A stretch of 64,000 nt of DNA from NCBI GenBank assembly GCA_017534885.1, contig JAFXVR010000051.1, positions 1 to 64,000 on the forward strand. Reading direction: 5' to 3'. Source of the DNA: Clostridia bacterium (GTDB lineage: Bacteria; Bacillota; Clostridia; Christensenellales; Aristaeellaceae). The translations under genes were made by a program, and so were the position numbers. The notes below the pieces were generated by a model, which saw nothing but the letters and a program-made list of their open reading frames with translations, had not been told where the DNA came from and searched no databases. Below, piece by piece: positions 56,971 to 64,000 of this stretch (its first letter is position 1; each line of letters opens with the position of its first letter).

Positions 56971-58191
56971 TTATTCTTCCACGATGTGCTGGGTCAGGCC
57001 GTTGATGTAGATGGGCGTCAGCTCCGCCTGGATCAGCGGCCGGGCGTAGGCCAGGAACTCGGGCAGCATGTCGGTGCGCGCCTCGTTGATCCACTCCACG
57101 GGCACCTTCTTCTCCAGGTTGGCCACCCGGTCGATGTCCACCAGCTCGGTGGTGCACTGATAGGGGTCGTTCGAGAGGCGCTTCAGGGCCACCATCTTGG
57201 CGGTTTCGCCCTCAAAGGCCGCCTTGGCCGCCGCGCCGCCCACCTGGAAGGCCTCGGTGATGTCCGTGCGGCTGGTCAGGTGTCCGGCGCAGCGCTGGAG
57301 GATCGAGAGCTCCACGGAGCGGGTCTTGGTGGGCAGGTTGCGGGCCACCAGGTTGGACAGGTAGCGGGCGGTGCCGGTCAGGTTGATGTGGCCGAAGGCG
57401 TCCACGCTGCGGGCGTCGTCGGAGAGCTCGCAGACGAAGCGCCCGTCCGGGAGCTTCACGCCCTCGCTGACGGCGATGACCACGCTGGCGCGCTCCTTCT
57501 GCATCCGCTCCACCTTGGCCAGGAAGCGGTCGGTGTGGAAGGGCAGCTCGGGCAGGCAGATCAGATCCACGCCCTCGCAGTCCTCGCCCCGGGAAAGGGC
57601 GGCGGCGGCAGTCAGCCAGCCCGCGTTCCGGCCCATGATCTCCACAATGGTCACATACTTGGTGCCGTAGACCGTGGCGTCCCGGATGATCTCCTTCATG
57701 ACCACGCCGATGTACTTGGCGGCAGAGCCGTAGCCGGGGGTGTGGTCGGTGAGCATCAGGTCGTTGTCGATGGTCTTGGGCACGCCCATGAAGCGGATGT
57801 CCGAGCCGATCTGCCGGCCGTAGCGGGCCAGCTTGTTGATGGTATCCATGCTGTCGTTGCCGCCGATGTAGAAGAACCAGCGGATGTCCAGCTTTTTCAG
57901 GATGGCGAACAGTTTCTCGAAGGTGGCTTCATCCTCCTCCGGGGCCGGCAGCTTGTAGCGGCAGCTTCCCAGGAAGGAGGAGGGGGTGCGCTTGAGCAGC
58001 TCAATGTTCAGGAAGGTCTGCAGCCGCTGGGAGAGGTCGCAGACCTTTTCCTCCAGCAGACCCTGGATGCCGTGGAGCATGCCGTACACATGCTCCGCGC
58101 CGCGCATCTGGCAGGCCTGGAACACGCCCGCAAGGCTGGAATTGATGACGGACGTGGGGCCGCCGCTCTGGCCGACTATCGCGTTTGCCAT
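56971..58191 (-). CDS. pfp: Phosphofructokinase, PPi-type
   Basis: The 406-residue enzyme begins AIVGQSGGPTSVINSSL and has FYIGGNDSMDT, MGVPKTIDNDL and IMGRNAGWL. The G-G-N-D-S form, with aspartate where ATP-dependent enzymes have glycine, and length over 400 indicate the PPi-using group (TP0108/B2-like). It interconverts fructose 6-phosphate and fructose 1,6-bisphosphate reversibly. Its place between KDG kinase and GltD-like genes is unusual but the spacing (17 and 15 bp) indicates one operon. Confidence 0.87.
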   Translation of the reverse strand: MANAIVGQSGGPTSVINSSLAGVFQACQMRGAEHVYGMLHGIQGLLEEKVCDLSQRLQTFLNIELLKRTPSSFLGSCRYKLPAPEEDEATFEKLFAILKKLDIRWFFYIGGNDSMDTINKLARYGRQIGSDIRFMGVPKTIDNDLMLTDHTPGYGSAAKYIGVVMKEIIRDATVYGTKYVTIVEIMGRNAGWLTAAAALSRGEDCEGVDLICLPELPFHTDRFLAKVERMQKERASVVIAVSEGVKLPDGRFVCELSDDARSVDAFGHINLTGTARYLSNLVARNLPTKTRSVELSILQRCAGHLTSRTDITEAFQVGGAAAKAAFEGETAKMVALKRLSNDPYQCTTELVDIDRVANLEKKVPVEWINEARTDMLPEFLAYARPLIQAELTPIYINGLTQHIVEE

Positions 58192-58208
58192 CGGTATCTT
58201 CCCCTTTA

Positions 58209-59309
58209 TCAGCGCTTCACGCGGGCGCTGCCGTTCTTCATGATGGATTCCACTTCTTCCACGCTGGCCATGCTGGTGTCGCCGGGGGTGGTCATGGCCA
58301 GGGCGCCGTGGGCCGCGCCGTAGTTCACGGCCAGCTCGGGATCGCCGGTGGTCATCAGGCCGTACACCAGGCCGGAGGCAAAGGAATCGCCGCCGCCCAC
58401 GCGGTCGAGGATCTCCAGCCCGTCATAGGCCTTGGACATGTGCACCTTCCCGTCCGCCCAGCAGATGGCCTTCCAGTCGTTCACGGTGGCGGTGCGCACG
58501 GTGCGCAGGGTGGTGGCGATGGCCTTGAAGTTGGGATACTGCCGGGCGGCTTCCGCGATCATCTTGTAGTAGCCTTCCAGGTTCAGCTCCTTCAGGTTCT
58601 CGTCATTGCCCTCCACCTGCAGGCCCAGGCAGGCGGTGAAGTCCTCCTCGTTGCCGATCATCACGTCCACATAGCGGGCGACTTCCTGGTTGACCTCCCG
58701 GGCCTTGTCCAGGCCGCCGATGGCCGACCACATGGAGGGGCGGTAGTTCAGGTCATAGGAGATGACGGTGCCGTACTTCTTGGCCACCTTGCAGGCCTCG
58801 ATGACGGTCTCGCAGCTCTGCTCGGACAGGGCCGCGTAGATGCCGCCGGTGTGCAGCCAGCGCACGCCCAGCTTGCCGAAGATGTACTCGAAGTCAAAGT
58901 CCTGGGGGGTCGCCTGGGAGATGGCCGTGTTGGCGCGGTCGGAGCAGCCCACAGCGCCCCGGATGCCGAAGCCGCGCTCGGTGAAGTTCAGTCCGTTGCG
59001 GCAGAGGCGGCCGATGCCGTCGGTCTTCTTCCAGCAGATCAGGCTGGTGTCCACGCCGCCCTGCTCGATCAGGTCCTTGAGCAGCTTGCCCACCTCGTTG
59101 TTGGCGAAGGCCGTCAGCACGCCCGTGCGCAGGCCGAAGCACTTGTGCAGGCCGCGCACCACGTTGTACTCGCCGCCGCCTTCCCAGGCCTTGAACTCGC
59201 GGGCGGTGCGGATGCGCCCCTCGCCGGGGTCGAGCCGCAGCATGATTTCGCCCAGGGATACCGCGTCATACCGGCACTCGCCGGCGGGTCTCAGATTCAG
59301 ATTCAGCAT
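58209..59309 (-). CDS. kdgK: 2-keto-3-deoxygluconate kinase (PfkB family)
   Basis: The 366-residue kinase has SLGEIMLRLDPGEGR, GGGEYNVVRGL, ISYDLNYRPSMW and the ATP/catalytic motif DRVGGGDSFASGL. The R-P-S-x-W motif is typical for KDG kinases. It phosphorylates 2-keto-3-deoxygluconate to KDPG, which the next-door aldolase splits. It is 6 bp after the aldolase stop. Confidence 0.92.
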   Translation of the reverse strand: MLNLNLRPAGECRYDAVSLGEIMLRLDPGEGRIRTAREFKAWEGGGEYNVVRGLHKCFGLRTGVLTAFANNEVGKLLKDLIEQGGVDTSLICWKKTDGIGRLCRNGLNFTERGFGIRGAVGCSDRANTAISQATPQDFDFEYIFGKLGVRWLHTGGIYAALSEQSCETVIEACKVAKKYGTVISYDLNYRPSMWSAIGGLDKAREVNQEVARYVDVMIGNEEDFTACLGLQVEGNDENLKELNLEGYYKMIAEAARQYPNFKAIATTLRTVRTATVNDWKAICWADGKVHMSKAYDGLEILDRVGGGDSFASGLVYGLMTTGDPELAVNYGAAHGALAMTTPGDTSMASVEEVESIMKNGSARVKR

Positions 59310-59315
59310 CGTTCA

Positions 59316-59954
59316 TTACCCCCTGATTTCTTTCACGATGTCCGCGGCTTCGCGAACCAGCTTTTTGATCTCGTCAAACTTGCCTTCCCGGATGAGGGCG
59401 CCGCTGACCATCCAGCTGCCGCCGCAGGCCACGATGCGGTCGTACTTCAGGTAATCCCGGACGTTCTCCGCGTTGATGCCGCCGGTGGGCATGAAGTTCA
59501 GGCTGACATAGGCCGCCGCCAGCGCCTTGATCATCTTCAGGCCGCCGCTGGGCTCCGCGGGGAAGAATTTCAGCACGTCCAGGCCGAACTGCATGGCGGC
59601 CTCGATCTCGGTGGGGGTGCAGACGCCGGGGGTCATGGGCACGCCCTTGCTGAGCACGTACTCGGTGACCTTCGGGTTGAAGCCGGGGCTGACCACGAAC
59701 TTCGCGCCCGCGCCGATGGCCCTGTCCGCCTGCTCGGTGGTGAGCACTGTGCCGGCGCCGATGATCATCTCAGGATAGGCCTTGGCCATCTGGCGGATGG
59801 ACTCCTCCGCGGCCGCGGTGCGGAAAGTGACCTCCGCGCAGGGCAGTCCGCCCTCCATCAGGCACTCGGCCAGGGGCAGGGCGTTCTTCACGTCGTCCAG
59901 CACGACGACAGGGATGATTCCGGTCTGCTTGAGCTTCAGCATCATTTCCGTCAT
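59316..59954 (-). CDS. eda: KDPG aldolase
   Basis: The 212-residue aldolase has the Glu/Arg of AEVTFRT, GAGTVLTTEQADRAI, FVVSPGFNP and the Schiff-base lysine in LKFFPAE (Lys129). It splits KDPG into pyruvate and glyceraldehyde 3-phosphate. The ATG at 59952-59954 (complement) follows AGAGGGATAT; a longer in-frame start has no good site. Confidence 0.94.
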   Translation of the reverse strand: MTEMMLKLKQTGIIPVVVLDDVKNALPLAECLMEGGLPCAEVTFRTAAAEESIRQMAKAYPEMIIGAGTVLTTEQADRAIGAGAKFVVSPGFNPKVTEYVLSKGVPMTPGVCTPTEIEAAMQFGLDVLKFFPAEPSGGLKMIKALAAAYVSLNFMPTGGINAENVRDYLKYDRIVACGGSWMVSGALIREGKFDEIKKLVREAADIVKEIRG

Positions 59955-60021
59955 GGTATATCCCTCTTTTCTCTCCCTCTGCGGGAGTAATTGACAGGCG
60001 CGAATCAGGAGCGCAGGGGGC

Positions 60022-60435
60022 TCAGGCCGCCCTGGTCTTCCTGAAGTAGATGGCCGCCTCGCCGATGACAAAGGCCGCCAGGATCAGGGCGATGAAGGTG
60101 ATGAACCGGGGGTCGAAGCCGTGCTTTTCGTCGATGCCCATGAACACGTCCACCACGTACCAGTAGCACTTGTGCACAAAGACGCACAGCGCCACGCCCG
60201 GGGCCGCCGCCGCCACCGCCGCCGCGATGCCGTACTTCTTCAGGATCGCCAGCGCCGCCGCCGCCGCCGCGCCGCCGATGAGCAGCCAGGTGATCAGGGG
60301 ATCATAGCACACGCCGTTGTGGGTGCTGTCCAGGCCAAAGGTGCCGTGGATCGCCGCGAAATAGATTCCGGCCGCCAGGGCGAGCACCGCCGCCGCCAGA
60401 AGCACGTAGAACCCAAAGGCTTTCTTGTTTTTCAT
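60022..60435 (-). CDS. Small four-helix membrane protein
   Basis: The 137-residue protein has four hydrophobic segments (about residues 8-28, 45-63, 68-88 and 110-130), with a loop containing HNGVCYDPL between the first two and KCYWYVVDVFMGIDEKHGFDP between the last two. It has GGAGTCC upstream on the minus strand. It lies 67 bp before eda and divergent to the permuted GH3 gene. The family is unknown. It could be the first gene of the hexuronate operon. Confidence 0.72.
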   Translation of the reverse strand: MKNKKAFGFYVLLAAAVLALAAGIYFAAIHGTFGLDSTHNGVCYDPLITWLLIGGAAAAAALAILKKYGIAAAVAAAAPGVALCVFVHKCYWYVVDVFMGIDEKHGFDPRFITFIALILAAFVIGEAAIYFRKTRAA

Positions 60436-60911
60436 TGAAAGGACTCCTTCTCAATCAAGCGCCCGGCTCCGCTGCAGGCGCGGGCTGAAGCATCCGCCTT
60501 CCTTTGGACCGCATTCCGCCGGACGACCGAACCTGGGTGCCCTCCCACGTTACCGCTATTATGGCACAGAAACAGCCGCGGGGCAATCCTTCTTCCCGCA
60601 GGCCGCTTGTCCGTAAAGCGTCTTTCCTTCCATTCACGGCCAAAAAGCGTCCGTTCCCGACAGACAAAAACGCCTGGCGGCAGGGAGGGCGGCGCAAACA
60701 GTCAAAAGCGAAAATCACGGAGATTCCGGCGGCATGCGCGACAAAGCTCTTCCTTTTCTCCGGCTTTTTTTGTAAGATGTCATCACCAGCAGCCTTTTCA
60801 GACAGGGCGCCCGCTTGGAAGCATCGGCGGACAGCCTGTCCGGAGGCGAGACCGGGCAGCCCCGCATGGCCGGCCGGAATCGCACGCTCATGGGAAAGGA
60901 GATTTCATCCA
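60436..60911. other. Intergenic divergent control region
   Basis: No gene is supported in this 476-bp gap. It holds the minus-strand promoter at 60558-60586 and the AAAGGAG site (60895-60901) of the permuted GH3 gene. No convincing plus-strand promoter was found. Confidence 0.45.
60558..60586 (-). promoter_or_regulatory. Promoter of the hexuronate operon
   Basis: On the minus strand TTGCCC (60581-60586) and CATAAT (60558-60563) are separated by 17 bp, about 120 bp upstream of the small membrane gene. The following eight genes have small gaps (6-67 bp) with no clear internal promoter. Confidence 0.52.
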
Positions 60912-63866
60912 ATGAAACCTTCAACGAAAAGGACTTTGAAGAAGCTCTTCCTGAATATCACATCCGCCCTGTTCTGCGTGGTGTTCACCGGCAACATCAT
61001 CGCCGGGGAGAACGCGGGCCAGATCAACCAGTTCATGGGCACCAAGACCAGCATGACCGTTTCGACCCTTCCCGCCGGGCAGGAGGAAGGGTACGCCCGG
61101 TATTATGAGAGCAAGTTCTCCTCCATCGCCGAGCTGAAGGCCGCCGGCGAAAACAAGGTGCGCGAGGTGGAGGGCGAGGGCATCGTGCTGCTGAAGAATG
61201 AGGGCGGCGTGCTGCCCCTGGCCGCCGGCAGCAAGGTGTCCCTGGTGGGCGTCACCGTCATGGATCCCGTGTACGGCGGCACCGGCTCGGGCGCGGTGGA
61301 CGCGGACGGTGCCCCGAACTATTATGACGTGCTCACCGGCGCGGGCTACCAGGTGGTGGACAAGCCCCTGCTGGACTACTATGTGGAAAACGAGGCCAAG
61401 CGCAACACCTACGAGATCGGCGAGGTGCGCTGGAAGAAGGTCGCCAAGAACCATGACGACACCATCGGCCAGGGCGAGGACGTGATTTACGTGGTGGGCC
61501 GCGTGGGCGGCGAGGGCGACGACGTGACCGCCGAGAAGGAAGACGCTCTGGACGGCGATTACCTGACTCTCAACGAGGATGAGCGCTCCATCCTGGAAGG
61601 GCTGAAGGGCCTGAAGGATGACGGCGAGATCCGCTCCGTCACCGTGATCATCAACAGCGCCAACCCCATCTCCACCGCCTTCCTGTATGAGGAGGACTAC
61701 GGCGTGGACGCGGCCCTGTGGGTGGGCTCCGTGGGCCAGACCGGCCTGTACGCCGTGGGCGATGTGCTCTCCGGCGCGGTGAACCCCTCCGGCTCCCTGC
61801 CGGACACCTGGTGGATGGACAACCAGCTGGACCCGGTGATGAACAACTTCGGCTCCTACACCTACGCGGAAGCCGACAAGTACAATTTCGGCGCTTTCTC
61901 CTCCTTCGGCAAGTATGTGGTGTACCAGGAGGGCGTCTACCTGGGCTACAAGTACACCGAGACCCGGTATGAGGACGTGGTGATGGGCAGCCCCGGCGCG
62001 GGGAACTTCGCCTACAGCGCCGTGGTGTCCTATCCCTTCGGCTACGGCCTGAGCTACTCCACCTTCGCCTTCTCCGACGTGAAGACGGAAAAGACGGGCG
62101 AGGGCCAGAACACTGCTTATGTGATGACCGTCACCGTCACCAACACCGGCAGCGCGGCGGGCAAGAAGACCGTGCAGGTCTACGCCCAGAAGCCCTACAC
62201 CGAGTACGACCGGCAGAACCAGATCGAAAAGCCCGCCGTGGAGCTGGTGGGATACAACAAGACCGGCATCCTCCAGCCCGGCGAGAGCGAAACTCTGACC
62301 ATCTCCGTGCCGGAATACTTCCTCACCTCCTATGACACCTTCGGCACCGGCGCGTACATCCTGGAGGACGGCACCTATTACCTCACCGCCGCCGAGAACG
62401 CCCACCAGGCCGCCAACAACATTCTGGCCGCCAAGGGCTATACCGCTGAAAACGGCATGACCGCCGAGGGCGACACCGCGCTGGTGTACTCCTTCGAGCA
62501 GACCTTCGACAGGGAAACCTACGCCAGGGCCATGGGCACCGGGGCCGAGGTGAAGGCGCTCTTCGCCGACGCGGACATGAACCGCTACGAGGGCAAGGGC
62601 AGCAACGAGATCGTGTACTACTCCCGCAGCAACTGGGAGGGCACCGTCACCTCCGGCAATGTGAAGCTGACCATGACCGACGCCATGGCCGCCGACGTGG
62701 TGCTGGACGACAGCGACCTGCCTTCCGCCGCGGGCCTTGAGTTCCCGACCATGGGCAAGAACGCCAACCTGCAGCTCATCAACATGCTGGATTACGCTTA
62801 TGACGATCCCCAGTGGGATACCTTCATGGATCAGCTGACCTATGAGGACATGGCTTCCGTCACCCTGACCGGCCTGCGGGAGACCGTCAACGTCAGCAGC
62901 GTGGGCAAGCCGGGCACCATCGACCACAACGGCCCCTCCGGCGTCACCCAGAAGTACTCCATCGGCGCCAACGGCTACGCCACCGTCAACAATGATCCCA
63001 ACAAGGATCTGAAGGGCACCTGCTACCCCTGCAACGGCATCATCGCCGCCACCTTCAACGACAGGCTGGCTGAGGAAGTCGGCGAGCTGATCGGCGAGGA
63101 CGCCATGTGGGCGGGCTACGCGGGCCTGTACGGCACCGGCCTGAACATCCACCGCTCCCCCTACGCAGGCCGCGTGTTTGAGTACTACTCCGAGGACGGC
63201 GTGCTGACCGGCCTCATCGACACCGCCGAGACCCGGGGCATCCAGGGCAAGGGCGTGTATGTGTACAACAAGCACTTCGTCCTGAACGACCAGGAGAACA
63301 ACCGCGCCGGCATCGGCACCTGGATCACCGAGCAGGCCCTGCGCGAGAACTATCTGCGGGCCTTCGAGCTGCCCATCCTTTACGCCGACGCCATGTGCGT
63401 CATGACCGGCTACAACCGCCTGGGCGTGAACTGGTGCGGCGCATACTCCGAGCTGCTCCTCGACTGGCTGCGGGGCGAGGCGGGCATGAAGGGCTTCGCG
63501 GTCAGCGACATGTACGACGCCTCCTACATGGTGCCCGTGAACGAGATCGTGGCCGGCAACGACATCCCCGACGGCGAGCTGGATCTGACCAGCCTGAGCG
63601 CCTACGGCCCCAAGGGCGCCACGCCCAACGCCGCCGTGGCCCAGGCCATGCGGGAATCCACCAAGCGCGTGATGTACACCGTGCTGCACTCCCGCGGCAT
63701 GGACGGCATCAGCGAATACACCAAGGTGGTGGCCATCACCCCCTGGTGGCAGACCGCCCTGAACGTGGCCCAGTGGACGCTGCTGGGGCTGAGCGTGCTG
63801 GCCCTGGCACTGCTGCTGCTGGATATGTTCGGCAAGAAAAAGGCGCCCAAAGCCAAAAAAGGTTGA
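60912..63866 (+). CDS. Membrane-anchored GH3 hydrolase with inverted domain order
   Basis: The 984-residue protein has an N-terminal hydrophobic segment (about residues 12-32) and a C-terminal one (about 945-968, before a basic KKKAPKAKK tail). The GH3 second domain comes first (EGIVLLKNEGGVLPLA, SVGQTGLYAVGDVLSGAVNPSG, PFGYGLSYS), then the fibronectin-III part (TVTVTNTGSAAGKKTVQVYA), and only then the barrel with the nucleophile FAVSDMYDA (Asp866) and KHFVLNDQENNR. This is the reverse of the usual GH3 order. It is probably held on the outer face of the membrane. Confidence 0.88.
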   Translation: MKPSTKRTLKKLFLNITSALFCVVFTGNIIAGENAGQINQFMGTKTSMTVSTLPAGQEEGYARYYESKFSSIAELKAAGENKVREVEGEGIVLLKNEGGVLPLAAGSKVSLVGVTVMDPVYGGTGSGAVDADGAPNYYDVLTGAGYQVVDKPLLDYYVENEAKRNTYEIGEVRWKKVAKNHDDTIGQGEDVIYVVGRVGGEGDDVTAEKEDALDGDYLTLNEDERSILEGLKGLKDDGEIRSVTVIINSANPISTAFLYEEDYGVDAALWVGSVGQTGLYAVGDVLSGAVNPSGSLPDTWWMDNQLDPVMNNFGSYTYAEADKYNFGAFSSFGKYVVYQEGVYLGYKYTETRYEDVVMGSPGAGNFAYSAVVSYPFGYGLSYSTFAFSDVKTEKTGEGQNTAYVMTVTVTNTGSAAGKKTVQVYAQKPYTEYDRQNQIEKPAVELVGYNKTGILQPGESETLTISVPEYFLTSYDTFGTGAYILEDGTYYLTAAENAHQAANNILAAKGYTAENGMTAEGDTALVYSFEQTFDRETYARAMGTGAEVKALFADADMNRYEGKGSNEIVYYSRSNWEGTVTSGNVKLTMTDAMAADVVLDDSDLPSAAGLEFPTMGKNANLQLINMLDYAYDDPQWDTFMDQLTYEDMASVTLTGLRETVNVSSVGKPGTIDHNGPSGVTQKYSIGANGYATVNNDPNKDLKGTCYPCNGIIAATFNDRLAEEVGELIGEDAMWAGYAGLYGTGLNIHRSPYAGRVFEYYSEDGVLTGLIDTAETRGIQGKGVYVYNKHFVLNDQENNRAGIGTWITEQALRENYLRAFELPILYADAMCVMTGYNRLGVNWCGAYSELLLDWLRGEAGMKGFAVSDMYDASYMVPVNEIVAGNDIPDGELDLTSLSAYGPKGATPNAAVAQAMRESTKRVMYTVLHSRGMDGISEYTKVVAITPWWQTALNVAQWTLLGLSVLALALLLLDMFGKKKAPKAKKG

Positions 63867-63887
63867 GGCTCTCCTGAAATGACCAGC

Positions 63888-63924
63888 GCCGCCGCCCGGT
63901 AAAAAAGCCGGACGGCGGCCTTTT
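63888..63924 (+). terminator. Rho-independent terminator after the GH3 gene
   Basis: GCCGCCGCCCGG (63888-63899) pairs with CCGGACGGCGGC (63908-63919) with a single C-A mismatch, followed by CTTTTG. Confidence 0.8.
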
Positions 63925-63957
63925 GCTGCGCCCCTCCTGGCAATTTTGGCCGCCGCA

Positions 63958-63986
63958 TTGAAAACCGCCGCGGGTTATGCTATAAT
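63958..63986 (+). promoter_or_regulatory. Promoter for a gene beyond the window
   Basis: TTGAAA (63958-63963) and TATAAT (63981-63986) are separated by 17 bp, just before the window ends. Confidence 0.6.
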
Positions 63987-64000
63987 CTATCCCATACAGG

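Overview
The window is a G+C-rich, densely coded chromosomal segment of what looks like an anaerobic Firmicute of the Clostridia (gut or rumen type). The signs are strong AGGAGG-type ribosome binding sites, sigma-A-type promoters with 17-bp spacers, a class II fructose-bisphosphate aldolase, a PPi-type phosphofructokinase, HD-GYP signalling, many secreted proteins with Gram-positive signal peptides, and a large glycan-degrading gene set. There is no rRNA gene or taxonomic marker, so genus cannot be read from the sequence.

Region 1 (1-17.9 kb). The first 0.4 kb holds a reading frame interrupted by a 120-bp miniature transposon and a 20-codon remnant of a DUF4259 protein. From 605 a strong promoter overlapped by a GTTAG-N6-CTAAC palindrome drives a tightly packed plus-strand operon up to 10.7 kb. 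It encodes four related four-helix membrane proteins, four ATC-hydrolase-like (PF14196-type) proteins, a ZIP metal transporter, a heavy-metal-associated domain protein, a metallo-beta-lactamase-fold hydrolase, an alpha/beta hydrolase, a ketopantoate-reductase-like protein and two methyltransferases. A second promoter with two more copies of the same palindrome (10.74-10.85 kb) precedes a DUF3793 protein, a secreted ZinT-like/GLUG protein, a membrane-anchored methyltransferase and a YbtPQ/IrtAB-like ABC transporter pair. The shared operators suggest one metal-responsive regulon. My working idea, an inference, is uptake and processing of a metal-chelating molecule. This is the best candidate for an undescribed system.

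Region 2 (18-36 kb). This holds fba, a GH27 alpha-galactosidase, an HTH-ATPase-CYTH fusion followed by an Fe-S aldo/keto reductase, GNAT, Nudix and 2H phosphoesterase genes, a membrane HD-GYP phosphodiesterase, an UlaG-like metallohydrolase, a minus-strand set (small conserved protein, MATE, NfeD, stomatin/SPFH), and a sugar ABC transporter (binding protein and two permeases, no ATPase).

Region 3 (36-46 kb). This holds repeats, a secreted SH3-like protein, a GNAT gene with a duplicated promoter region, two tandem phosphodiester glycosidase genes, a seven-gene tRNA array (Arg, His, Gln, Lys, Leu, Gly, Gly), a CPBP membrane protease and a GH29 alpha-L-fucosidase.

Region 4 (46-64 kb). A D-aminoacylase gene is followed by a long minus-strand operon for glycoside and hexuronate use: KDPG aldolase, KDG kinase, PPi-type phosphofructokinase, GltD-like oxidoreductase, GH2, GPH symporter, mannonate-oxidoreductase-like SDR, a secreted protein and a secreted GH3. 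A membrane-anchored GH3 with inverted domain order ends the window.

Six copies of the 120-bp palindromic element lie between genes at 0.1, 24.6, 28.1, 36.6, 39.6 and 42.5 kb. Five keep 6-7 bp target duplications, and two are identical, so the family moved recently.
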